A DNA stretch of 64,000 nt from Anarhynchus alexandrinus (taxonomy: Eukaryota > Chordata > Aves > Charadriiformes > Charadriidae): the NCBI GenBank assembly GCA_008711295.1, contig VUYV01000016.1, forward strand, positions 3,638,101 through 3,702,100, read 5' to 3'. Each line of letters opens with the position of its first letter. Position 1 is the first letter of the stretch. Shown here one piece after another: positions 55,101 to 56,479 of the stretch. Position numbers and translations under genes: made by a program. Under the pieces are notes generated by a model that saw only the letters and a program-made list of their open reading frames with translations, was not told the DNA's origin and searched no databases.

Positions 55101-56479
55101 AATGCAGAGGTCTAACACGAGTGTGAGTTATTGTAAGTGCAAAAACATCAAGGAAGGTAAAATATACCTTTAAAAAATGTAAGTGAAACAAGTAATTATT
55201 AATTACTCTGATACAGAAAATTGTTTGAGCCTATTAGAGCAAGTGCTGGTATAATGAGCATTTATTGACATAACAGATGCATGTTATAATGACAATGGAC
55301 TGCAGAGGTTTCAGAATGTGTATACAGTAGTATTTGATTGAAACAAATTAATGAGAAATATTGAATACATAAAAAAACCCCTTCCAATTCTAACTTGTAT
55401 AAAAGTATGTTCCCTATACCTGTTCAAAAAGACCAATTTTATTTCTCTGACCTTCATTTTGAGTGTATTTTTCAGAAAAATTGCCGCTGAAACCTTGAGG
55501 TTTTTCCAGGTTTGTTGGGGAAGGGGTGCATGGGTTGGCTTTTGGGGAGGGGAGTTGGGGTTGGGGTTTTTTTTAATAATAAAGGCAGAACGAAACCATG
55601 GAAAACCAGTTTCCACAACAGGAAATCAAAATGTCTACTGTATTCAAATCCCCTAAATAAAAAAAATCACAATCTAAAATAAAAACCATAGCAATCCATT
55701 AAAAGTAGCAAACAAATATATCTTTCTGAAGGAAAAAAGCCTATCAGGGTTTCCAGGTTCACCAAGCAAAAACCAAAATCTCAGTGCCTTCTACAGATTT
55801 TAACATCCACACTGTAGCACAGATGTAAACTCACTGCTGCAATTTTCACCTGATTGTTCCCACCAGGAGTAAAAGAAATGGAAGCTACAATACATAGGAG
55901 CAAGGCAATTTAGCACAATAGTAAAAATATTACATCTACCCTACAATGTTCATCCCCACTCTTAGTGAAAACACTATGTCTTTGCTATACAACTTCATTT
56001 TTCTCTTGTATAAAAGTAGCCTAGGTGAATTCTTACATTTGAAGAAAAACCAGTAATTGCAGCAGTTACCTAACTTAAAATTTTGATCAGCAAAACACTC
56101 AGACAGACAAGAAAAAGTAAGAAACTCAGCTTTATGAATATAAAACAAAATCAACTTGCCATTTTCTGTTTTGTTTTATCACTCCTGCAATTATAAAGAT
56201 TTTATATATACCTGTGCTGCAGCCCATATACAGTCTATATGTTGAGTACTCAGTCTCCCTTCAGCTGCAAGAAAATTCAGAATCACTTGGCACTGTTTGA
56301 TGATCTGCAAAGTGAGAACATATTGAAGAAAGATTTACTAGAACAAGAAGTTATTCCTCCATGTTTATGCTAAAAACAATAACAATTTTATACAAACCTC
56401 AATATGTAAATTTGGTCCAAAAATGTGCTCAACTACATTGTTGCTGATAAGCCAGTCTGCAAGCTCTTTTGCAATTGAC
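1129..56479 (-). CDS. USP34: USP34, ubiquitin carboxyl-terminal hydrolase 34 (partial: 49 internal exons)
   Basis: USP34 is a very large cysteine-protease deubiquitinase (peptidase family C19). It removes ubiquitin from substrates and is known from the literature to act in Wnt signalling (axin) and the DNA damage response. Forty-nine exons can be read on the minus strand; every junction is GT...AG and all phases join, giving 1987 stop-free codons. Order of parts: helical scaffold (about 1-155), Ser/acidic low-complexity region with His12 (about 156-480), scaffold (480-866), ubiquitin-like segment (about 867-960), scaffold (960-1514), UCH catalytic domain (about 1536-1882), start of the C-terminal scaffold (to 1987). 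The triad positions Cys1546, His1807 and Asn1830 are intact. USP9X and USP24 are relatives, but the NLGATCYLAS and CSHCGKK motifs and the flanking sequence match USP34. The family protein is about 3,500 residues, so both ends lie outside. Introns not listed separately show nothing I recognise. Confidence 0.96.
1926..1973 (-). CDS. USP34: USP34 window exon 48 (48 bp)
   Basis: Residues 1950-1965: LSTSFVLETFIH, SKEK. Acceptor ttccag after a run of about ten T, donor GTATTCT. Small, phase 0 at both ends; too short to appear as an open frame on its own. Confidence 0.94.
2075..2150 (-). CDS. USP34: USP34 window exon 47 (76 bp)
   Basis: Residues 1924-1949: FMWQLCSSIP, STLPDPKAV, SLMTAK. Acceptor ctctag, donor GTAAGTAG. 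The intron to exon 46 is only 97 bp. Confidence 0.95.
2248..2312 (-). CDS. USP34: USP34 window exon 46 (65 bp)
   Basis: Residues 1903-1923 plus two bases of Gly1924: WIWHDNMQFLQD, NIFEHTYF. Acceptor cttcag, donor GTAAGTT. First exon after the catalytic domain; helical. Confidence 0.95.
3556..3651 (-). CDS. USP34: USP34 window exon 45 (96 bp, end of UCH domain)
   Basis: Residues 1871-1902: THSAYMLFYKRM, EPEEENGKDYKF, VSSELLE. AYMLFYKR is the usual last strand of a USP domain (AYxLFY). The acceptor ttaaag has A at -3; the donor is GTACAAG. Phase 0 at both ends. Confidence 0.96.
3747..3800 (-). CDS. USP34: USP34 window exon 44 (54 bp)
   Basis: Residues 1853-1870: TKTYDSVTDKFM, DFSFEK. Acceptor tgacag, donor GTATTTC. 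Phase 0 at both ends. A short linker within the end of the catalytic domain. Confidence 0.95.
4917..4995 (-). CDS. USP34: USP34 window exon 43 (79 bp, third triad residue)
   Basis: Residues 1826-1852: WYLFNDAEVKPF, AQLASECFGGEM. The Asn of LFND (residue 1830) sits where other USPs have the Asp or Asn of the triad (F-D/N-D-x-x-V). CFGG is the conserved motif near the domain end in USP9X-like enzymes. Acceptor ttacag, donor GTAAGTT. Confidence 0.96.
4983..4985 (-). other. USP34: Third triad residue codon (Asn)
   Basis: AAT codon in LFNDAEV. It aligns by motif to the Asp of FDDDVV in USP7; Asn at this place is known in several USPs. Assigned by motif only. Confidence 0.75.
4996..6484 (-). other. 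USP34: USP34 intron 42 (1.5 kb)
   Basis: AT-rich with an A/T low-complexity block near 5725-5760. It separates the His-box exon from the exon with the third triad residue. Nothing else seen. Confidence 0.8.
6485..6638 (-). CDS. USP34: USP34 window exon 42 (154 bp, catalytic His box)
   Basis: Residues 1775-1825 plus two bases of Trp1826: a variable loop EDGDYMKETE, then YEYDLIGVTVHT, TADGGHYYSF and IRDIVNPHAY. DGGHYYSF is the USP His box; its His (1807) is the general base, 261 residues after the Cys. Acceptor tttcag, donor GTGAGTT. Confidence 0.97.
6541..6543 (-). other. USP34: Catalytic histidine codon
   Basis: CAT codon for His1807 in DGGHYYSF. The distance to the Cys (261 residues) agrees with mammalian USP34 as I recall it. 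Confidence 0.96.
7233..7405 (-). CDS. USP34: USP34 window exon 41 (173 bp)
   Basis: Residues 1717-1774 plus one base of Gly1775: ACFKKLPRILSF, NTMRYTFNMVTM, THFSFPLRLDM, YTEDFLMGKSD. The LPRILSFNTMRY strand corresponds to the LPxxLxxxLxRF motif common to USPs, here LSFNTMRY. Acceptor cttcag, donor GTATGCC. Confidence 0.96.
8390..8484 (-). CDS. USP34: USP34 window exon 40 (95 bp, CxxC of fingers)
   Basis: Residues 1686-1716 plus two bases of Arg1717: ESLDEVTIKDTL, YTCSHCGKKV. CSHC is the second metal-ligand pair of the fingers. Acceptor acttag, donor GTATGAT. Confidence 0.96.
9209..9286 (-). CDS. USP34: USP34 window exon 39 (78 bp, fingers)
   Basis: Residues 1660-1685: DCEHVSQTAEEF, YTVRCQVADMKN. 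CEH occupies the first zinc-ribbon pair position of the USP fingers, with a His in place of the second Cys (as in the USP9X-type CPH). Acceptor atttag, donor GTAAGTA. Phase 0 at both ends. Confidence 0.95.
9385..9441 (-). CDS. USP34: USP34 window exon 38 (57 bp)
   Basis: Residues 1641-1659: KNTVKSLFGG, VITNNVVSL. The LFGG motif marks the start of the fingers subdomain in USPs. Acceptor tcacag, donor GTAAGTA. The intron before exon 37 is only 88 bp. Phase 0 at both ends. Confidence 0.96.
9530..9676 (-). CDS. USP34: USP34 window exon 37 (147 bp)
   Basis: Residues 1592-1640: ESECKAYNPRPF, DKQPLNTGEQKD, MTEFFTDLITKI, ending MSPEL. EQKDMTEFF is the USP motif (usually QQDAxEFL) at the thumb/fingers border, with Gln and Glu-Phe kept. 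The acceptor ctaaag has A at -3; the donor is GTGAGTT. Phase 0 at both ends. Confidence 0.96.
9677..12034 (-). other. USP34: USP34 intron 36 (2.4 kb)
   Basis: Holds the AT-rich repeat cluster at 9889-9960. The 110-codon plus-strand open frame at 11213-11545 has no recognisable similarity. Nothing else seen. Confidence 0.8.
9889..9960. repeat. AT-rich inverted and tandem repeat cluster
   Basis: A run made almost only of A and T, with the inverted repeat AATATTATT-A-AATAATATT near 9924-9945 and two copies of AATATTTAATA just after it. Low-complexity DNA in the intron between exons 36 and 37. Confidence 0.8.
12035..12100 (-). CDS. USP34: USP34 window exon 36 (66 bp)
   Basis: Residues 1570-1591: YSEDMKHKTTLL, ELQKMFTYLM. 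Acceptor ttttag, donor GTAGGTG. Phase 0 at both ends. This is a helix of the USP thumb. Isolated by introns of about 1 and 2.4 kb. Confidence 0.96.
13136..13299 (-). CDS. USP34: USP34 window exon 35 (164 bp, catalytic Cys box)
   Basis: Residues 1515-1569: SHAPYKWDYWP, then FVGLTNLGATCY, LASTIQQLYM, ending AIFTAK. NLGATCY is the UCH/USP Cys box, and its Cys (fragment residue 1546) is the nucleophile. The upstream Asn, which helps form the oxyanion hole in USPs, is present. Acceptor ttccag, donor GTATGCT. Confidence 0.97.
13205..13207 (-). other. USP34: Catalytic cysteine codon
   Basis: TGT codon for Cys1546 in NLGATCY, the nucleophile that forms the acyl intermediate with the ubiquitin C-terminus in all C19 peptidases. 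Confidence 0.96.
13300..18010 (-). other. USP34: USP34 intron 34 (4.7 kb)
   Basis: The largest complete intron in the window; it separates the scaffold from the catalytic domain. I see no repeat family, RNA gene or coding segment in it. Confidence 0.8.
18011..18194 (-). CDS. USP34: USP34 window exon 34 (184 bp)
   Basis: Residues 1454-1514 plus one base of Ser1515: EFLRDIFNLLFL, LPSLKDRQQPK, AAAYDLLVEMVK, NWVMAQHMQ. Acceptor ttacag, donor GTAAGAG. This is the last scaffold exon before the catalytic domain; it is flanked by the two large introns of 3.6 and 4.7 kb. Confidence 0.96.
18195..21778 (-). other. USP34: USP34 intron 33 (3.6 kb)
   Basis: AT-rich; an ATAAA-type run near 18818-18850 and the imperfect 35-bp repeat at 21189-21251. 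No exon, RNA gene or transposon recognised. Confidence 0.8.
21189..21251. repeat. Imperfect 35-bp tandem repeat
   Basis: Two copies with a 35-bp period, 21189-21223 and 21224-21251 (second partial), sharing ATCAGT(T/A)TAAGTCAGCTT(A/T)TACAC. An old local duplication in the intron between exons 33 and 34. Confidence 0.8.
21779..21896 (-). CDS. USP34: USP34 window exon 33 (118 bp, NAGNAG acceptor)
   Basis: Residues 1414-1453: EILDHQDGN, LTGLLRLATSVI and KPPFKFSREGQ. Donor GTAAGAA. The acceptor is tatagcag: splicing after CAG gives a 118-bp exon (IR-REILD), and splicing after the TAG three bases earlier gives 121 bp (to 21899), adding a Ser (IR-SREILD). Both keep the frame. From memory, the Ser form is the one in mammalian USP34, so the true end may be 21899. 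Confidence 0.9.
21897..21902 (-). promoter_or_regulatory. USP34: NAGNAG tandem splice acceptor of exon 33
   Basis: On the minus strand the intron ends TAGCAG just before AGAAATCC. Both AGs are usable acceptors three bases apart; the choice inserts or omits one Ser codon before REILD. Confidence 0.85.
21998..22053 (-). CDS. USP34: USP34 window exon 32 (56 bp)
   Basis: Residues 1396-1413 plus two bases of codon 1414: TTLLDLDALARH, LADCIR. Acceptor aatcag, donor GTAGGGT. Its last bases, AG, combine with exon 33 to give Arg or, with the alternative acceptor there, Ser. Confidence 0.94.
23191..23295 (-). CDS. USP34: USP34 window exon 31 (105 bp)
   Basis: Residues 1361-1395: IEDYEEETVL, GCKEYFWLLCKL and DNIHVKDASQ. 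Acceptor tcacag, donor GTAGGTT. Phase 0 at both ends. Confidence 0.95.
24539..24691 (-). CDS. USP34: USP34 window exon 30 (153 bp)
   Basis: Residues 1310-1360: TAVRHESCNGLY, KLSLSGLDGGDS, LLLAASTLLKFL, ending LKPIR. Acceptor ataaag (A at -3), donor GTAAGAA. Phase 0 at both ends. Confidence 0.95.
25790..25914 (-). CDS. USP34: USP34 window exon 29 (125 bp)
   Basis: Residues 1268-1309: HYSMWLLVSWAH, CCSLVKSSLADS, WLKKLTLLIPE. Acceptor tttcag, donor GTACGTT. Helical scaffold. Confidence 0.95.
26873..26913 (-). CDS. USP34: USP34 window exon 28 (41-bp small exon)
   Basis: Residues 1254-1267 plus one base of Val1268: VLKAQSDHRSRHE. Acceptor gttcag, donor GTTAGTG. Only 41 bp; its phases differ at the two ends, so skipping it would shift the frame and it is probably constitutive. 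Confidence 0.94.
26914..29604 (-). other. USP34: USP34 introns 26 and 27 with exon 27 between
   Basis: Two introns of about 1.3 kb each, on either side of exon 27 (28232-28314). Nothing recognised apart from AT-rich sequence. Confidence 0.8.
28232..28314 (-). CDS. USP34: USP34 window exon 27 (83 bp)
   Basis: Residues 1227-1253 plus two bases of Arg1254. Contains VFLVLVQGTSLI, QRLMSVAYTY and DNLAP. Acceptor ttaaag (A at -3), donor GTACAAT. Confidence 0.94.
29605..29805 (-). CDS. USP34: USP34 window exon 26 (201 bp)
   Basis: Residues 1160-1226, with WQLDCLACLLKL, DVFAWSGVAESH, a basic stretch HRKRTWPGKSRK, and GLHIPRLTE. Acceptor tcacag, donor GTAAGAG. Phase 0 at both ends. Confidence 0.96.
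29806..31585 (-). other. USP34: USP34 intron 25 (1.8 kb)
   Basis: AT-rich with several poly-T/poly-A stretches around 31155-31400, including T10-A8 type blocks. No other structure recognised. Confidence 0.8.
31586..31672 (-). CDS. USP34: USP34 window exon 25 (87 bp)
   Basis: Residues 1131-1159: FVAAGGLQQLLE, FNSGILEP and QESWTV. Acceptor ttacag, donor GTAGGTG. Phase 0 at both ends. The GGLQxLLEIF pattern is typical of an armadillo-type helix pair. Confidence 0.95.
31992..32075 (-). CDS. USP34: USP34 window exon 24 (84 bp, acidic)
   Basis: Residues 1103-1130: GSYSDLYPDSDD, SSEDQIENSK, ending WSCK. Acceptor ctttag; the donor GTTTGATT is weak. A short Ser/Asp/Glu-rich module, phase 0 at both ends, encoding a likely exposed loop. 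The poor donor makes it a plausible alternatively used exon. Confidence 0.93.
32203..32325 (-). CDS. USP34: USP34 window exon 23 (123 bp)
   Basis: Residues 1062-1102, with GFSWKDLLRIKS, HKLLYALEIIEA and NRRIRREST. Acceptor cttaag (A at -3), donor GTAATAG. The open frame on the opposite strand, which reaches 151 codons, is a shadow. Confidence 0.95.
33112..33237 (-). CDS. USP34: USP34 window exon 22 (126 bp)
   Basis: Residues 1020-1061, with CEELHLHAENLS, VWELLMLLPTCP and AFQNISDEQ. Acceptor tctcag, donor GTAAACA. Phase 0 at both ends. Helical scaffold. Confidence 0.96.
33883..34092 (-). CDS. USP34: USP34 window exon 21 (210 bp)
   Basis: Residues 950-1019. It begins MVFVSLGAPRRER, the last strand of the ubiquitin-like segment, then a basic and Pro-rich linker (QLPASCLPPPQK), then helices (FDLLEMLASFK), and ends AMEDSE. 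Acceptor ttctag, donor GTAATTT. The exon opens with an internal ATG codon; this is not the start of translation, because the frame joins exon 20. Confidence 0.96.
34093..35647 (-). other. USP34: USP34 intron 20 (1.6 kb)
   Basis: Holds the perfect 40-bp tandem duplication at 34288-34370. Otherwise unremarkable. Confidence 0.85.
34288..34370. repeat. Perfect 40-bp tandem duplication
   Basis: Two identical 40-bp units, 34288-34327 and 34328-34367, each starting GGTGTAGTTGCATACACTG and ending AGTAGAC, followed by the first three bases (GGT) of a third. It lies in the intron between exons 20 and 21. The absence of mismatches suggests a recent event or copy-number variation. Confidence 0.97.
35648..35748 (-). 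CDS. USP34: USP34 window exon 20 (101 bp, ubiquitin-like segment)
   Basis: Residues 916-949, with LMGPVRMISSGH and LHELGFKDMQ. Acceptor cctag, donor GTATTAC. VRMISSGHEL...DYDEKTLHELG matches the pattern of ubiquitin's second half (strand, Gly turn, Asp, Leu-rich strand). A 4.2-kb intron separates it from exon 19. Confidence 0.95.
35749..39941 (-). other. USP34: USP34 intron 19 (4.2 kb)
   Basis: A long AT-rich intron that splits the ubiquitin-like coding segment. Nothing recognised beyond short open frames of 70-116 codons on both strands, which lack similarity to known proteins. Confidence 0.8.
39942..40089 (-). CDS. USP34: USP34 window exon 19 (148 bp, start of ubiquitin-like segment)
   Basis: Residues 867-915 plus one base of Gly916. 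Contains MTIEMYPSDQVA, DLRAEVTHWY and QAQLQEFGQ. Acceptor tttcag, donor GTAAGTC. The beta-strand pattern of exon 18's end, plus this helix, resembles the first half of a ubiquitin fold, as in the Ubl regions of USP9X-like enzymes (inference from pattern). Confidence 0.95.
40185..40311 (-). CDS. USP34: USP34 window exon 18 (127 bp)
   Basis: Residues 824-866, with FAYHLRQWQIEG and LPLRIVCQPAGL. The acceptor is tttaag-type (cttaag, with A at -3), weaker than usual; the donor is GTAGTTA. The end of the exon leads into the ubiquitin-like segment. Confidence 0.94.
40743..40902 (-). CDS. USP34: USP34 window exon 17 (160 bp)
   Basis: Residues 771-823 plus two bases of Arg824. Contains KTGLEKEQEFI, CMESLMIASSN and LLMLKTHLEAF. 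Acceptor ttacag, donor GTAAATA. Helical scaffold. Confidence 0.95.
41038..41137 (-). CDS. USP34: USP34 window exon 16 (100 bp)
   Basis: Residues 738-770 plus one base of Gly771. Contains LCGMDQFWGIAL, GDVSRAAIQ and YINSYYIN. Acceptor aaacag, donor GTATGAAT. A helical-repeat-like segment. Confidence 0.95.
42091..42204 (-). CDS. USP34: USP34 window exon 15 (114 bp)
   Basis: Residues 700-737, with MPQLKPETISM, LNLFQHLCNLAR and SAYDGGSNSE. Acceptor atttag, donor GTAAGCTG. Phase 0 at both ends. Confidence 0.96.
43078..43232 (-). CDS. USP34: USP34 window exon 14 (155 bp)
   Basis: Residues 648-699, with LSLEQVDILWHC, ALHWFLNQVRSK and METYKHLFLEK. Acceptor ttctag, donor GTATGTAA. Helical scaffold. 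It lies just downstream (in transcription) of the CR1-bearing intron. Confidence 0.96.
43233..44918 (-). other. USP34: USP34 intron 13 (1.7 kb)
   Basis: Contains the CR1 fragment at 43612-44008, oriented opposite to the gene. The flanks show no target-site duplication that I can see, as is usual for CR1. Confidence 0.85.
43612..44008 (+). mobile_element. CR1 LINE fragment (5'-truncated, 3' end complete)
   Basis: About 397 bp of avian-type CR1 3' region on the plus strand, antisense to USP34. Hallmarks: GGCTGGAGCACCTCTTCTATG near the start (positions 43620-43640), CTGGAGAAGAGAAGGCTC, AGGGTGGTAAGGCACTGGAACAGG and GGGGGGTTGGAACTCGATGA, ending in two ATTCTATG units plus AT, the diagnostic CR1 tail. 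It has lost the reverse transcriptase and, around 43900, lacks the short stretch usual between the CCCAGAGAG and the ACCTGGTCTAG motifs (judged from memory of CR1 consensus). Inactive copy in the intron between exons 13 and 14. Confidence 0.95.
44919..45001 (-). CDS. USP34: USP34 window exon 13 (83 bp)
   Basis: Residues 620-647 plus one base of Arg648. Contains YSHSAEVQVRLQ and LTCVFSTLGSP. Acceptor ttttag, donor GTAAGTA. The following intron carries the CR1 insertion. Confidence 0.95.
45229..45245 (+). repeat. (G)17 homopolymer
   Basis: Seventeen consecutive G on the plus strand, in the intron between exons 12 and 13. USP34 is transcribed from this strand as template, so the RNA carries C17. 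The true length is uncertain because such runs sequence poorly. Confidence 0.9.
46032..46127 (-). CDS. USP34: USP34 window exon 12 (96 bp)
   Basis: Residues 588-619 plus two bases of Leu620. Contains WAEKELNMMKLF and DNLVHYIQAVRE. Acceptor acacag, donor GTAAGTAC. Its two boundary phases match. Confidence 0.95.
46971..47060 (-). CDS. USP34: USP34 window exon 11 (90 bp)
   Basis: Residues 558-587 plus two bases of Met588. Contains VVVSLRLLPKLF, GTFQQFGSS and DTHWIT. Acceptor ctttag, donor GTAAGTAG. It starts and ends in the same phase, so it is skippable in frame. Confidence 0.95.
48188..48315 (-). CDS. USP34: USP34 window exon 10 (128 bp)
   Basis: Residues 516-557 plus two bases of Arg558. 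Contains LINEAEKLLCSL, CWFTDRQIRMRF and GCLENLANN. Acceptor ctgtag, donor GTAACTT. Helical scaffold. Confidence 0.95.
48399..48514 (-). CDS. USP34: USP34 window exon 9 (116 bp)
   Basis: Residues 477-515, with PAVHKHQYNSN, VTDINLDNVCKK and LLWDLVQDEDA. Acceptor gttcag, donor GTAAGTTG. Lies only 83 bp from exon 10. Confidence 0.95.
48515..50296 (-). other. USP34: USP34 intron 8 (1.8 kb)
   Basis: AT-rich, with several short poly-A runs (for example 48998-49015, 49469-49485). No repeat family or RNA gene recognised. Confidence 0.8.
50297..50511 (-). CDS. USP34: USP34 window exon 8 (215 bp)
   Basis: Residues 405-476 plus one base of Gly477. Begins HMVDDMLSADD, has the acidic FDGEESGCEEEL, and ends SIYHEHLSQ. 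Acceptor ttacag, donor GTAAGAG. This is the transition from the acidic low-complexity region to helical sequence. Confidence 0.95.
50969..51585 (-). CDS. USP34: USP34 window exon 7 (617 bp, low-complexity region with His12)
   Basis: This is the largest exon in the window: residues 200-404 plus two bases of Gly405. It opens ESMQGSSDE, then has Ser/Gly-rich sequence, an acidic run (residues about 260-272, EEEDEEEED), the more ordered IDNR-like segment VDNRIRMLDACS, FLGETIGNELFN, and finally twelve consecutive His (residues 392-403). Acceptor tttcag. The chosen donor is GTAGGTAG: a GT four bases further into the intron would place the TAG in frame. Most of the exon is predicted disordered from composition. 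The opposite-strand open frames here are shadows. Confidence 0.96.
50974..51009 (-). repeat. USP34: Coding (CAY)12 repeat, poly-histidine tract
   Basis: Twelve consecutive His codons, nine CAC and three CAT in a mixed order. The tract ends one codon (GAC) and two further bases before the splice donor. Known of such tracts: His runs can direct proteins to nuclear speckles. The mixed codons should limit replication slippage, but the central eight CAC codons are pure. Confidence 0.97.
52168..52298 (-). CDS. USP34: USP34 window exon 6 (131 bp)
   Basis: Residues 156-199. Begins SPAASPQSSDNSD and ends VQQRLSDTE. Acceptor actag, donor GTAAGAG. A Ser/Pro/Asp-rich start, probably disordered, is followed by a short helical stretch rich in Glu, Arg and Gln. 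It opens the low-complexity linker. Confidence 0.95.
52687..52722 (-). CDS. USP34: USP34 window exon 5 (36-bp microexon, tandem acceptors)
   Basis: Residues 144-155 and the first base of Trp156: EEEE, LRRAAPSP. It is only 36 bp long. The acceptor reads ttcCAGAAGAAGAGG, so the splice could fall after CAG or after either AAG, leaving four, three or two Glu residues in frame. The outermost CAG is taken here as the strongest acceptor. Donor GTAAGTA is consensus. Both phases are equal, so skipping the exon would keep the frame. Confidence 0.9.
52716..52724 (-). promoter_or_regulatory. USP34: Triple tandem acceptor of microexon 5
   Basis: On the minus strand the junction reads CAGAAGAAG. Acceptors at three 3-nt steps would leave four, three or two Glu residues at the exon start. 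CAG is the consensus choice. Confidence 0.7.
53308..53437 (-). CDS. USP34: USP34 window exon 4 (130 bp)
   Basis: Residues 101-143 plus the first base of codon 144. Contains TLYLASMLIKAL and NLPMGNKK. Acceptor ttatag, donor GTATGTG. It ends in a Lys run, and the split Glu codon is completed by the 36-bp exon 5. Confidence 0.95.
53839..53964 (-). CDS. USP34: USP34 window exon 3 (126 bp)
   Basis: Residues 59-100, with LKHCSRYIHDLF and RHLLNLVSTLHP. Acceptor tttgtag, donor GTAAAGAC. Phase 0 at both ends. The amphipathic leucine pattern is that of a helical-repeat scaffold. A 2.2-kb intron with a G-quadruplex motif separates it from exon 2. Confidence 0.95.
53965..56211 (-). other. USP34: USP34 intron 2 (2.2 kb)
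   Basis: AT-rich intron with a short TATT repeat near 54443-54460 and the G-quadruplex tract at 55515-55566. Nothing else recognised. Confidence 0.85.
55515..55566 (+). repeat. G-rich tract with four-G4 quadruplex motif
   Basis: Positions 55544-55566 contain four runs of GGGG separated by loops of 1, 4 and 2 bases, which fits a stable G-quadruplex; two more GGGG runs and a GGG lie just upstream (55516-55534). It is on the template strand of USP34, in the intron between exons 2 and 3. Confidence 0.9.
56212..56304 (-). CDS. USP34: USP34 window exon 2 (93 bp)
   Basis: Residues 28-58, with IIKQCQVILNFL and HIDCIWAAAQ. Acceptor ttgcag, donor GTATATAT. The exon is phase 0 at both ends and 31 codons long, so it could be skipped without shifting the frame. 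It continues the N-terminal helical scaffold. Confidence 0.95.
56398..56479 (-). CDS. USP34: USP34 window exon 1 (82 bp)
   Basis: Residues 1-27, containing SIAKELADWL and VVEHIFGPN. Acceptor ctctag, donor GTTTGTA (weaker than consensus). It begins with one nucleotide of a codon split with an upstream exon that lies beyond the window. The helical, Leu-rich composition fits the armadillo-like N-terminal scaffold. This is the 5'-most exon I can recognise. Confidence 0.93.

Noticed and set aside
1129..56479. Identity as USP9X, USP9Y or USP24, or a USP34 pseudogene.
   Set aside because: Cys box, His box, fingers and scaffold sequence match USP34 best; 49 introns are present and the frame is open over 1987 codons with all triad positions kept.
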